NCBI GenBank assembly: GCA_022559845.1
Contig: CM040128.1
Location: 179,854,413 to 179,918,412 of the forward strand
Direction: 5' to 3'
Source: Amorphophallus konjac
Lineage: Eukaryota > Streptophyta > Magnoliopsida > Alismatales > Araceae
DNA length: 64,000 nucleotides
Of this stretch, positions 10,942 through 22,492 are shown piece after piece. The notes beneath the pieces were generated by a model, which made no database searches, was not told the origin of the DNA, and saw nothing but the letters and a program-made list of their open reading frames with translations. Position numbers and translations under genes: made by a program. Every line of letters begins with the position of its first letter. Positions within the stretch are counted from its first letter, which is position 1.

Positions 10942-13606
10942 TCAGCTCGACAAAGTGGCTCGGTTGGCGATAGGATCTTGCTTGCCTGGTATTACCGCCG
11001 TGTGCTCACGTCGGGCTCTGAAGCTATTTGTGGTGGCACTCCGAGAGTGTCTCTCACAAGGATCCACCGCGGTGCCCTTAGAGGGTGTCGGATCCGCCAC
11101 ATGGGAAGTGGGGTGAATCCCAAAACCCATTTGAAAGTCCAACCCATAAGCTGGGTTGCCAAAGTCACTCAGATCTTGGCAAGGTCCAAGTCCTCGTGCC
11201 CTCAGATTGGAGGTGACCCTAAAGTAGAGCCACTCCAAAGCCATCATCACCAAGTTGTCAACTTGGAACTCAAAGTGGTGCTTAGGAGTTTATGCTCGCT
11301 TCTTGTGAATCCCACCGCTTGTTGCTTGATACTTGCTTGAATGCATATGCCATGCACTATGATGCGATGTGAGTTGACAATGTATGGTATGCAAAGGTGG
11401 TCCAGGACAACCACATATAGACCTATCGTGTATTGATGTTATGAGGACGTTGAATGATTTGGGAGGACCGGGGCATCCATAGGTAGGCATGGTGGTGACA
11501 AATGATGGGGGACTCGGACATCCACGTATGCTCCTTTCATGCTTATGACTCATGATGAAAGAGGGTGGACCATTACATCCAAATATGGTCCACTTATGCT
11601 TCCTACTTGACATGTGGGTGATGTGGATGAATGTACCCGATGGACTAATCATGTCAAGCGGTGTGATGTGCCAAGACATATGAATTCCTTTCCCAAAGAT
11701 GACTTCCTCATGTGGGATGGTGGGGTGGCCTTTGAGCTTCCACTCAAAAGGGTCAAAGGGATCTAGGTAGGTGGATATGGGGTGGGGCACTTTCTTGATC
11801 TCTAGGCGGGTGTTGCCTAAGGTCATGATTTCTATGGTGTAACCTGGGTCATGGATGAGGTGGGCTTGGCCCAACATGGTGTGTGGGGGTAGGAAAGGGT
11901 GGGTGGTGGGTGATGTGGGTGGGTCACGTGGGTACCCATACTCCCAAAGGAAGGGATCAAAGGGGTCATGGACTGGGTTTTCTAGAAGAAGAGACTCTAT
12001 GCCCACATGGTCTTCACACGGTGGGTCCTCCTCCCTCAAGGTACCAAGGTCGTTAGTGGGCCAGTCGATCAAGGTACTTGGGATCTCAATGGAAGTGGGG
12101 TGGATCATGATGGGTTTTTCATCTATAGGGAGAATGAGAAGGAGGTCACTAGTGTAGCAACCAATGGTGAAGACCGAGGTGATAGAACCATCACATGGGT
12201 GGATTAGACTAAGACTTTTTGGGTGGGCCTTTCCTAAGGTCAATAAGCAAGTTAACCCTAGTTGCCATTCTAAACCCTTGAGGAGATCATCCCAACCTTC
12301 TACCTCATAGTAGGATTGTATTGTGGTGTGATAGGAGTAGAGGGGGGTAATTTGGGATGGGTATCCCAACGGTGAGGGAGGTGGGGGTGAGCTAGGAAGG
12401 GTGGGTCCTTGTTTGAGCCATTGGAGTATGACTTCATTCATGGTGAAGGTGTGTGGCTTTTGATGATCCGGACTAGGAGATGTGGGTGGAAGTGGAGGTT
12501 CTTGGATTTCCTCTAGGGTAGGTTTTTGTTCGGGACTAGCATCTATTTCCATGTGGATGGGTGTGTGGGTTTCAATTCCTAGTGTTAATGGGTTGGGTAG
12601 GTCTAATGCGGGAGAATTGGTGATAGCTGGAGCATGGTGCACTTGGGGTGGTGGGCAAGGGTGGACTTGGATTTGGATAGGAAGGGGAAGTAGAGGAGGC
12701 CTAGGTTGGGGAAAGATTGGTGTAGGAAGCGGGAGGTGGGTTGGGTGAGGGGTTTTGGGTTGGGGGGTGATGGCCATTATGGGCCTAGGTGGAGGGGTGG
12801 TCATGGGGTCCACTTGGGTTTGAGTGGTGAAGGTTGGATGAGTGGTGGTCCTTATGGAGGGAATCGGGCCGGTTAAGGGTCTCTTGCCCTTGGGATCATT
12901 TGGGGTGGAGGTGGGGGTTAAAGGGGCTTGACTAGTGTAGGTTAGGGGAGGGGGTTTTGGTTGGGGTGTGGGGGACCTTATGGGGTTGGGTGAGGAGGTG
13001 GAGGCCTTAGATACTTGGGTTTTAGGGGTGAGGTTTTGGTCGGGTGGGGTTGAGGGAGTGGGAGTGCTCCTTGGGCTTTGGTAACCTGGGTAGGAAGGGG
13101 ACATATATTTTGCCCTAAGTTGCTCCTTCATGTCCTTCCAAGTGGTGATGGGAGTTTCCCTTCTAAGTACCTTTAGCCCGACAATTTGCATCCAATAAGT
13201 TTCTGCCCGTTTGGTAAGTTGCATTTTGGCAACCCATGCCTTTTCATCCTCGGACATAGGATACCAAGTGAAGTATTGATCCATTGTAGCTTCCAATCTA
13301 AATATTCTCTAGGAGAGGTTCCATCAAAGGTGGGAAGTGGAAAGGGACCATCCTATCGTCCGTCCTTGGGGCGGGCCTATTTTCTCCAAGTTGGTTGAGT
13401 CGGCCCGATATGTTATCAAGCCGCTCATTGGCATAGGTCAAGGCTTTCATGAAGTAGTTGACATGGCCAGGGAAGTTATGGGTGTTAGTGGTAGGCATCT
13501 CTTGGTGGCTTGGACTTATGGAGTGGGCCGATTGGTAAGGTCGATATGAGGTGGCCATACTAGGGGACAAGAGTGATGCACTTGAAGACTCTAAATGCAT
13601 AGACAT
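10942..13606 (-). pseudogene. TR-GAG gag copy 1 (frameshifted)
   Basis: Same protein as the intact copy at 16278-18896 but broken. Single-base deletions near 13337 (GGG to GG in the plus strand) and near 13296 (CCC to CC) split the N-terminal 102 codons from a 668-codon stretch. A TAA at 11290 replaces a CAA that is intact in copy 2. The frame then continues to 10942 through the integrase-tail-like part. Comparison shows that it lacks two short segments (about 29 and 13 bases) present in copy 2 near 16319-16349 and 16210-16222. It is decayed but recent. Confidence 0.85.
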
Positions 13607-13644
13607 GCCCTAGGACCAACTTGATAGAGACAAGTTGTGAACTT

Positions 13645-13656
13645 GCTCTGATACCA
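13645..13656 (-). other. TR-GAG primer binding site (tRNA-iMet type)
   Basis: The minus strand reads TGGTATCAGAGC, complementary to the 3' end of initiator tRNA-Met, two bases from the LTR 3' end at 13659. Confidence 0.85.
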
Positions 13657-13658
13657 CT

Positions 13659-16057
13659 TGATGTAAAACCGACCTATGGACCTATTTTGCAAGCATTCAA
13701 GTTTTGAGCAGCGGACTCACACTAGCGAGCTCACCCGTATGGCGCACACTTAGTGCCCGATGGCGACTAGGCGATGTTGGAGAGGGTCCGAGGCGGGACC
13801 TTGAGACTCCAATGGTTGGCTAGCTTGGGGAGAACCCCAAATGGACCTAGGATGCCCAAATCATGAGCGGCCAACACACCAAGGGTGTGGGTTAAGTGGA
13901 TGCTCTCACAACTCGCCCGCGGTGGTCACTCAATTTGGTGGCAATTTAAGATCGGACACTCTCTTACCGCCGACGGAGTAACTATAGCAATACTAAGCTA
14001 AGCAAGTCCATTACAGCAATGAGAGATGTTCAGGAGCTCACCTAGCCGGCGTGAAGACGCCGACTCCGGCCGGAGACGGGGGCGAGCGGGGAGGCGAGGG
14101 TATACACCCGCACGCCGCGTCGGTGTCGCTTCAACCTGAAATGGCAAGATTACACCACTACGCCTCTCGCAGGAGGGGTGATCTTAGGGTGGGGATTAAT
14201 CTTATTACATCCAATACTACCTCCACGCAGGGAGGGGCCTTCAGCCGGCCAAGCGGGGTGGGGGAGTTATGAAGAAAACCCGACGTTCGGATCGTTGCCG
14301 GTTCTGCCAATCTTCAGAGTTGCTGGACAGTAGGGCGGTGATGATGCTGCCAAAAATTCCACAGAGCTCAGAACTTGATGAGACTTGCGCCAAAAGCTTG
14401 CCAACGGACCAAGGATGACCTCTGAATTTTTTCTGTGCTTGGTAAAGTCGTTGCTGGCCGGGGCAGAGTCTGGAACCGGACTGATTGGTTCTGCCTCTGT
14501 CTGGTGCAGAACAATGTGGCTGGTTGCAGAGGGTGCCACGATCTCTACCAAGCTCTGATTGAGACGAGACCTGAACCGTTGGAACCGTGGTCGAGTCTTC
14601 TTTCTGTCGGCACCAACGGTGTGGTCGGCAGATGTCGGAGAAGACCGGGACGATCAGATGAGTAGAGGGGTGTCGGTTCTGGCTTCTGTAAACTGACCTG
14701 ACACACTTGGAGTAGAAAATTCGTAACTTTAGATGCCGATGTCCAAATGCAGCTCTGCTTCTTGAGGATGAAAGAGGACTTGAGAGGGAAGATTTTTTAC
14801 TGAAGAACACTTGATCTGAATCCTAAAAGGTTCATTGTGGTCGAGCTTCCACTCTCGCTCTGGTTCCCTACCTGAGAGGTCCTACGCAGTCGAGGGAGAA
14901 TCACTCCTACTGGCAGCTCGGAACTCAGATGTCGACGAAACCACCTCGCCTTGAAAGCTCTCTGGACGACCTTTCCAGAGATGTAGGCCTTGACACCAGA
15001 AGGACCAGGGAGAGGCCAGATCTTGATGCAACTTTCAGGACCCAACTCTGCTGCCTGCGACCTGCTATCTGAAACTGCAAACCAGCAAGATTAAGGGAAT
15101 GGGAGAGAGGGTAGCATAGCTTGGGAGTGATGGCTGATGGTTTGTGGAGGGGGGAGGGACGTGGCTAGGATCTTCCAAGAGGTCTAGGGGGGCAGGGATG
15201 GGTGGAGGAAGAGCTGGAGCTGCAAAGGGTGGTGGGGGGAAGATGGAGGTGCACAAGAGAGATGGTGAGTAGGAGAGGAGGTGGGGGGCGAACTTGGCTG
15301 TTGGGGGGAGATGGAATTCGACCTAGGGTGGTTTAGGAGGTGGGGAGATGGAAGGGCACAGCCCTAGGGAGAGGGAAATTCGAATTTGGGCTTAGGGAAG
15401 AGCCCCTTCAACCTTGGGGAGAGGAAGGGTTGCTTGGGAGAGTGGAAAGGTGCCTAGGAGAAGGGGTTTCCACCTAGGGGTTGGAGGGGGAATTGAATGA
15501 GTGCATGGGGAAGGGGAAGGGGCCTTAATGAGGGGTGAATGGGGAGGAGAGAGAATGAATTTTGAAATTGGGGTGGGGAGGAGAGAGAGAGGGGGCACAA
15601 CCCACTTAGAGAGAGTGATAGTAAGAGAGAGAGAGAGGGAGATATTGAGAGGGAACTAGAAGGTGTGGAAATTTTCTGGATTCATTATTCAAGCATAAGT
15701 TGTTACAAATGAGAGAGGGGTGGGACTATTTATAGACTCCACACTTTTCCTAAGACCAAACTGACCCTGACAAACTAACTAATGACCAAACAGTCTAAGG
15801 GAGGGGCGCCCCTGGGCCTAGCCCAATGAATTGGGCCCATTAACCTATCAAACCAACATAATGACTCAATACTTAGGAAAATGACTCAACAACCTAGGTA
15901 CATGACTCAAATAAAGGGAAAATTACATGATATTGACTCAAAGAAAATGTGAAGATTACATGACTAGACTCAAAAATACATGACTAACATAATGGCGCTT
16001 GCTGACGAACAATCCGAGTCCGGAGAAAATGTGGAGGGGCAAGGGATGCCCTCATCA
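13659..16057 (-). repeat. TR-GAG LTR copy 2 (shared middle LTR)
   Basis: A 2399-bp LTR, complete, serving both as 5' LTR of the left gag unit and 3' LTR of the right one. It carries the same TATA box (minus strand, about 15726-15735) and C/T-rich leader as copy 1. Differences from copy 1 are scattered substitutions and small indels. Confidence 0.9.
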
Positions 16058-16277
16058 TACCCCCGGGGTGGGGAAAACTCGACCTCGTCGAGTATGGGTC
16101 CACCAAGGAAGTAGTACATCGAACTGCGGCTCTGGGCGATCCACGATCTCCATACTCAACCCGCGACCATAGTCGGGGAACGGCGCTTCAGCTCGACAAA
16201 GTGGCTCGGTCATACCCTCATGCTGGCGATAGGATCTTGCTTGCCTGGTATTGCCGCCGTGTGCTCACGTCGGGCTC

Positions 16278-18896
16278 TCAAGCTATTTGTGGTGGCACTC
16301 CGAGGGTGTCTCTCACAAGGGTAGGTGTAAGCTCGAGGCACTCACTAGGATCCACCGCGGTGCCCTTAGAGGGTGCCGGATCCGCCACATGGGAAGTGGG
16401 GTGAATCCCAAAACCCATTTGAAAGTCCAACCCATAAGCTGGGTTGCCAAAGCCACTCAGATCTTGGCAAGGTCCAAGTCCTCGTGCCCTCAGATTGGAG
16501 GTGACCCTAAAGTAGAGCCACTCCAAAGCCATCATCACCAAGTTGTCAACTTGGAACTCAAAGTGGTGCTTAGGAGTTTGTGCTCGCTTCTTGTGAATCC
16601 CACCGCTTGTTGCTTGATACTTGCTTGAATGCATATGCCATGCACTATGATGCGATGTGAGTTGACAATGTATGGTATGCAAAGGTGGTCCAGGACAACC
16701 ACATATAGACCTATCATGCATTGATGTTATGAGGACGTTGAATGATTTGGGAGGACCGGGGCATCCATAGGTAGGCATGGTGGTGACAAATGATGGGGGA
16801 CCCGGACATCCATGTATGCTCCTTTCATGCTTATGACTCATGATGAAAGAGGGTGGACCATTACATCCAAATATGGTCCACTTATGCTTCCTACTTGACA
16901 TGTGGGTGATGTGGATGAATGTACCAGACGGACTAATCATGCCAAGCGGTGTGATGTGCCAAGACATATGAATTCCTTTCCCAAAGATGACTTCCTCATG
17001 TGGGATGGTGGGGTGGCCTTTGAGCTTCCACTCAAAAGGGTCAAAGGGATCTAGGTAGGTGGATATGGGGTGGGGCACTTTCTTGATCTCTAGGTGGGTG
17101 TTGCCTAAGGTCATGATTTCTATGGTGTAACCTGGGTCATGGATGAGGTGGGCTTGGCCCAACATGGTGTGTGGGGGTAGGAAAGGGTGGGTGGTGGGTG
17201 ATGTGGGTGGGTCACGTGGGTACCCATACTCCCAAAGGAAGGGATCAAAGAGGTCATGGAATGGGTTTTCTAGAAGAAGAGACTCTATGCCCACATGGTC
17301 TTCACACGGTGGGTCCTCCTCCCTCAAGGTACCAAGGTCGTTAGTGGGCCAGTCGATCAAGGTACTTGGGATCTCAATGGAAGTGGGGTGGATCATGATG
17401 GGTTTTTCATCCATAGGGAGAATGAGAAGGAGGTCACTAGTATAGCAACCAATGGTAAAGACCGAGGTGATAGAACCATCACATGAGTGGATTAGACTAA
17501 GACTTTTTGGGTGGGCCTTTCCTAAGGTCAATAAGCAAGTTAACCCTAGTTGCCATTCTAAACCCTTGAGGAGATCATCCCAACCTTCTACCTCATAGTA
17601 GGATTGTATTGTGGTGTGATAGGAGTAGAGGGGGGCAATTTGGGATGGGTATCCCAACGGTGAGGGAGGTGGGGGTGAGCTAGGAAGGGTGGGTCCTTGT
17701 TTGAGCCATTGGAGTATGACTTCATTCATGGTGAAGGTGTGTGGCTTTTGATGATCCGGACTAGGAGAGGTGGGTGGAAGTGGAGGTTCTTGGATTTCCT
17801 CTAGGGTAGGTTTTTGTTCGGGACTAGCATCTATTTCCATGTGGATGGGTGTGTGGGTTTCAATTCCTAGTGTTAATGGGTTGGGTAGGTCTAATGCGGG
17901 AGAATTGGTGATAGCTGGAGCATGGTGCACTTGGGGTGGTGGGCAAGGGTGGACTTGGATTTGGATAGGAAGGGGAAGTAGAGGAGGCCTAGGTTGGGGA
18001 AAGATTGGTGTAGGAAGTGGGAGGTGGGTTGGGTGAGGGGTTTTGGGTTGGGGGGTGATGGCCATTATGGGCCTAGGTGGAGGGGTGGTCATGGGGTCCA
18101 CTTGGGTTTGAGTGGTGAAGGTTGGATGAGTGGTGGTCCTTATGGAGGGAATCGGGCCGGTTAAGGGTCTCTTGCCCTTGGGATCATTTGGGGTGGAGGT
18201 GGGGGTTAAAGAGGCTTGACTAGTGTAGGTTAGGGGAGGGGGTTTTGGTTGGGGTGTGGGGGACCTTATGGGGTTGGGTGAGGAGGTGGAGGCCTTAGAT
18301 ACTTGGGTTTTAGGGGTGAGGTTTTGGTCGGGTGGGGTTGAGGGAGTGGGAGTGCTCCTTGGGCTTTGGTAACCTGGGTAGGAAGGGGACATATATTTTG
18401 CCCTAAGTTGCTCCTTCATGTCCTTCCAAGTGGTGATGGGAGTTTCCCTTCTATGTACCTTTAGCCCGACAATTTGCATCCAATAAGTTTCTGCCCGTTT
18501 GGTAAGTTGTATTTTGGCAACCCATGCCTTTTCATCCTCGGATATAGGATACCAAGTGAAGTATTGATCCATTGTAGCTTCCCAATCTAAATATTCTCTA
18601 GGAGAGGTTCCATCAAAGGTGGGAAGTGGGAAAGGGACCATCCTATCATCCGTCCTTGGGGCGGGCCTATTTTCTCCAAGTTGGTTGAGTCGGCCCGATA
18701 TGTTATCAAGCCGCTCATTGGCATAGGTCAAGGCTTTCATGAAGTAGTTGACATGGCCAGGGAAGTTATGGGTGTTAGTGGTAGGCATCTCTTGGTGGCG
18801 TGGACTTATGGAGTGGGCCGATTGGTAAGGTCGATATGAGGTGGCCATACTAGGGGACAAGAGTGATGCACTTGAAGACTCTAAATGCATAGACAT
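16278..18896 (-). CDS. TR-GAG Gag fused to an integrase C-terminal remnant (872 aa)
   Basis: An intact long ORF in a non-autonomous element. Residues about 88-175 form a retrotransposon gag core (FDGTSPREYLDWEATMDQYF, WVAKIQLTKRAETYW, TWKDMKEQLRAKY). Residues about 175-400 are proline/threonine-rich and probably disordered. Near residues 680-760 is a repeated G-C-x-G-P-P-[SK]-F motif. The last 80 or so residues resemble a frameshifted integrase C-terminal domain; a better-preserved match is at 57824-58123. No CCHC zinc knuckle is visible. It would form particles that package the element's RNA, using pol proteins supplied in trans. The start at 18896 follows the primer site by about 40 bases. 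Confidence 0.85.
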   Translation of the reverse strand: MSMHLESSSASLLSPSMATSYRPYQSAHSISPRHQEMPTTNTHNFPGHVNYFMKALTYANERLDNISGRLNQLGENRPAPRTDDRMVPFPLPTFDGTSPREYLDWEATMDQYFTWYPISEDEKAWVAKIQLTKRAETYWMQIVGLKVHRRETPITTWKDMKEQLRAKYMSPSYPGYQSPRSTPTPSTPPDQNLTPKTQVSKASTSSPNPIRSPTPQPKPPPLTYTSQASLTPTSTPNDPKGKRPLTGPIPSIRTTTHPTFTTQTQVDPMTTPPPRPIMAITPQPKTPHPTHLPLPTPIFPQPRPPLLPLPIQIQVHPCPPPQVHHAPAITNSPALDLPNPLTLGIETHTPIHMEIDASPEQKPTLEEIQEPPLPPTSPSPDHQKPHTFTMNEVILQWLKQGPTLPSSPPPPSPLGYPSQIAPLYSYHTTIQSYYEVEGWDDLLKGLEWQLGLTCLLTLGKAHPKSLSLIHSCDGSITSVFTIGCYTSDLLLILPMDEKPIMIHPTSIEIPSTLIDWPTNDLGTLREEDPPCEDHVGIESLLLENPFHDLFDPFLWEYGYPRDPPTSPTTHPFLPPHTMLGQAHLIHDPGYTIEIMTLGNTHLEIKKVPHPISTYLDPFDPFEWKLKGHPTIPHEEVIFGKGIHMSWHITPLGMISPSGTFIHITHMSSRKHKWTIFGCNGPPSFIMSHKHERSIHGCPGPPSFVTTMPTYGCPGPPKSFNVLITSMHDRSICGCPGPPLHTIHCQLTSHHSAWHMHSSKYQATSGGIHKKRAQTPKHHFEFQVDNLVMMALEWLYFRVTSNLRARGLGPCQDLSGFGNPAYGLDFQMGFGIHPTSHVADPAPSKGTAVDPSECLELTPTLVRDTLGVPPQIA

Positions 18897-18934
18897 GCCC
18901 TAGGACCAACTTGATAGAGATAAGTTGTGAACTT

Positions 18935-18946
18935 GCTCTGATACCA
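18935..18946 (-). other. TR-GAG primer binding site, second unit
   Basis: The minus strand again reads TGGTATCAGAGC, two bases from the LTR end at 18949. It primes minus-strand DNA synthesis for the intact gag unit. Confidence 0.85.
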
Positions 18947-18948
18947 GT

Positions 18949-19852
18949 TGATGTAAAACCGACCTATGGACCTATTTTGAAAGCATTCAAGTTTTGAGCA
19001 GCGGACTCACACTAGCAAGCTCACCCGTATGGCGCACACTTAGTGCCTGATGGCGACTAGGCGATGTTGGAGAGGGTCCGAGGCGGGACCTTGAGACTCC
19101 AATGGTTGGCTAGCTTGGGGAGAACCCCAAATGGACCTAGGATGCCCAAATCATGAGCGGCCAACACACCAAGGGTGTGGGTTAAGTGGATGCTCTCACA
19201 ACTCGCCCGCGGTGGTCACTCAATTTGGTGGCAATTTAAGATCGGACACTCTCTTACCGCCGACGGAGTAACTATAGCAATACTAAGCTAAGCAAGTCCA
19301 TTACAGCAATGAGAGATGTTCAGGAGCTCACCTAGCCGGCGTGAAGACGCCAACTCCTGCCGGAGATGGGGGCGAGCGGGGAGGCGAGGGTATACACCCG
19401 CACGCCGCGTCAGTGTCACTTCAACCTGAAATGGCAAGATTACACCACTACGCCTCTCGCAGGAGGGGTGATCTTAGGGTGGGGATTAATCTTATTACAT
19501 CCAATACTACCTCCACGCAGGGAGGGGCCTTCAGCCGGCCAAGTGGGGTGGGGGAGTTATGAAGAAAACCCGACGTTCGGATCGTTGCCGGTTCTGCCAA
19601 TCTTCAGAGTTGCTGGACAGTAGGGCGGTGATGATGCTGCCAAAAATTCCACAGAGCTCAGAACTTGATGATACTTGCGCCAAAAGCTTGCCAACGGACC
19701 AAGGATGACCTCTGAATTTTTGCTGTGCTTGGTAAAGTCGTTGCTGGCCGGGGCAGAGTCTGGAACCGGACTGATTGGTTCTGCCTCTGTCTGGTGCAGA
19801 ACAATGTGGCTGGTTGCAGAGGGTGCCACGATCTCTACCATGCTTTGATTGA
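18949..19852 (-). repeat. TR-GAG LTR copy 3, truncated
   Basis: Only the 3' 904 bases of the LTR (sense orientation) remain. Homology to copy 2 stops at GATTGA, and a few unmatched bases precede Tat1 sequence at 19860. U3 and the TATA box are missing, so the intact gag copy has no LTR promoter of its own upstream. Confidence 0.85.
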
Positions 19853-19859
19853 CTGGTTG

Positions 19860-19950
19860 TAATAGATCATATTGGGTCCTGGGTAGTGGCTCGGCCTCTT
19901 CTTGTTCAGCCGCCGATTGGGAAGACTAGAGATTGGAAGTGGAAGGATAG
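19860..19950. repeat. Right copy of the 91-bp Tat1 duplication
   Basis: Matches 8321-8411 base for base in length with about six differences. It lies in the gag-protease junction of Tat1. Confidence 0.85.
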
Positions 19951-22492
19951 TTTCGGTGGAACATGCACCCGCTCCGTAGGGCGAAGTTATAAGCTGCCAC
20001 GGCCTCAGATGGGCTTAGGATAAGTGATTTAGTAGGCCCAGTGGGATGGATGAGCGGTGCGGAAGAGGGTGTGGTGGAAAGGATGATAGGCGAGGGGTTA
20101 GTGGCAGTGGGCGCGAGCGGTAGTAGGGATACAAAACTGGACGGAGGTGTGATGAGTGGAGGGTTAGGCGGAGGTATGGTGATAGTGGATGTGAGCGCGA
20201 GCGGGGAGGGGGTGATGGTAGCGGTTGTGAGCAATGGTGAGTGCGACGGGGGCGCAGGTGATGGTGCGTGTGATAGAATAGTGGTAAATGGGAGGACGAG
20301 TGGAGGAGGAGTTTGGTGGGTAGGTATAAGGATAGGGGAAGCGGGAGTATTATGGTAGTTGTGGTGAAGGACCATGACCTACGGCGTGGAATTATCATCA
20401 TCGAAGGACCACCCGGGGTTAGGAGCCGAGGGTTGGACGACATTGACCTGAGCTGGTGCCGGCGACGGAGGCTGCGGAGCAGGAGGATGGTTTGGCATTG
20501 GGTTTTGATGAATCCCCCGGTCTTGCACCGGCTGTTGTTGCTGCTGCTGCTGTGGCTGCGGTACCTATTACTGCTGTACTTGCTGCCTTGGCGGCTGCCT
20601 TCTCTTCTCTTTGATTTCTGTGATGGCCCGCTGCATTTCGGCCCAATCTATCCTCTGTCCTTCATGAAGATCATATACTAGGTCCCGGAATTGAAAACAC
20701 CCTTCAATGGTATGTCCCGGTTGCCTGTGGAACATACAATACTTCGTCTGATCAACGGCCGGATTCCAGTTGGGCCATTCCGGAGGGAGCTGTATGGCAT
20801 TAACCGACATAAGAGCCGAGAAGATGTCTGTGAGGGTTTCTGGCAGTGGAGGATATTGAGCTCTTTTAGGAGCCGGGCGCTTGTTTTTCGGGTTGTTGTT
20901 ATAGCCGTTGGGTGGAGGGACGTTGTGGTATTGCGGAGGTGGTGTTGGTTGTTACAGTGCGGCGAAGGTGTTTTGTGGATTGGTGAAAGCAGTTTGTGGG
21001 ATGGTGATGGTGGGCGGAGGGTTTTGCGGAGTGACAAGGAAGTTCTGTGGAGCGGGATTTTGTGGGGTGCGGGGGTTTTGAGGGAAGCGGAAAGGTGTGG
21101 CTTGGAAAGGGAAAGCAACGGCTTGAACTTGCTCGTTTGTTTGGACCCCCTCGGTGACCGGCCCTTGAGGTTTCTTGTGATACTTGGGCTTTTGGTTTTC
21201 AAATAGAGAGTGAATGGGGGAGTCCTTGAACTGTGTTTGGATGAACTGCGCCCGGCTGTAGAGTTGGTGCATATTGGCTATGTCGTTCATTGCAATAATG
21301 TTTCGGAAGGTCGGGGTAGCATTGGAAATAAGTAGCTTGACCTTCTCTTCCTCCGGAATGTGGCCGGGCACTCTAGCGGCCATTTGCCTCCACCTATCTG
21401 CATAAGTGGCAAACTCCTCATCCGGTTTCATCTTTTTGGCCACCAGATCTGTGAATGAATATTCAGGCCGACCTTGTCTTGAAATCGTTGAATGAACTTA
21501 TCTTTTACTGTCTTGAAGCTCTCGACGTCTTCCAGTGGCAGAGAGTAGAACCATTCCAACGCAACACCGTCTAATGATCGACGGAACAAGTACGCCATAA
21601 GGCGATCATCATATTGGAATTGGGCCAATTCATATAAGAAATCCCTCACGTGGATAAAGGGATTACCGTTCTCGTCATATTTACGATAATTGGGGAGCTC
21701 GGATTGCGGAGGGAACCGGAACATCTGCCAAGGATTGTGGGCCAACCCACTTCTTGAGGAAATCGAGTTGCTGTTGCATGGTGGGCCATTTATCAAGTAA
21801 TTCCTTCTCTCTGGATGGAGCTGGGGTAGTGAGAGATGATGGCTGAAGTTGGGGAGCAGAAGGGTGAATCGCAGCAGAAGGTGGGAGCCCATAAGTAGGA
21901 GCAGAAGGATAAATGGCCGAAGTAGGGGGCCCATAAGAAGGATATTAGATCTGAGGTTGACCCAGATTGGAGTGGGTTTGGACAACCCCTGACTGAGGGC
22001 ACAGGAAGTCGGAGGGACCCATGAGGACTTGCGGAACCGTCGGGCTAGGCATATGATGATCCGCCTGAACGAAAGAAGGGATAGGAGACTTCCCCTTGTC
22101 GAAAGATTGCTAGGCCGAAGTAGAAGATTGGCCCGTCTCCATGCCAGTGAATGTGATGGTCCGGGGTTGGACCGGAGTAAGATTAATTGGAGTGAGCTGG
22201 ATGGAAGGATTGGATTGACCCTGCATAATCGTGGGAGGGGAGATATTGGATCCTTGCATGGCCTGATAGATAGTTTGGAGTTGGGCCGGATCCAATTGGG
22301 CCATCATCCGGAGAATGGAGCCCATAGAAGGAGTAGTGAAAGAAGGGGTAGCTTGACCACCTTCCATGGAGGTAGAGGACGGAAGAGGGGCTGTCCCCTC
22401 TCCAGAAGAGAATGAGGTAACCCTAGCAGGGTTTTAAGAAGCCCTTGAGGAAGGGAATCCTCTTGGGAACGGGAAGGATTGAAAGAAGCCAT
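19926..22492 (-). pseudogene. Tat1 gag
   Basis: The start is probably the ATG at 22492 (MASFNPSRSQE), typical of Tat gags. After an early frame change, 21985-21428 encodes the gag core (RRSLDGVALEWFYSLP, FKTVKDKFIQRFQ). A second frame change near 21440 moves to 21443-19926, which stays in one frame despite stops at 20952, 20568 and near 20376. That stretch holds the capsid end (EEFATYADRWRQMAARVPG) and a Cys/His cluster (CMFHRQPGHTIEGC) in place of a zinc knuckle. A polyglutamine run and a Pro/Thr/Ser-rich tail follow, leading toward protease. It forms the virus-like particle shell. It is clearly decayed. Confidence 0.8.
20526..20556. repeat. CTG/CAG-type microsatellite in Tat1 gag
   Basis: A run of TGTTG and CTG triplets on the plus strand codes for a glutamine tract in gag on the minus strand. 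Confidence 0.65.

Larger units (their letters stand above)
8412..19852 (-). mobile_element. Tandem TR-GAG array (LTR-gag-LTR-gag-partial LTR)
   Basis: Three LTRs start on the plus strand at 8412, 13659 and 18949, with two gag-bearing internal regions between them. Each LTR reads TGATGAGGGC...TTTTACATCA on the minus strand, and a primer binding site matching TGGTATCAGAGC lies two bases beyond each of the right two. No protease, RT, RNase H or integrase core is present, so the element is non-autonomous. Sharing of the middle LTR indicates LTR-LTR unequal recombination. The third LTR stops after about 904 of 2400 bases. The left boundary abuts Tat1 cleanly; the right one does not. Confidence 0.9.
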
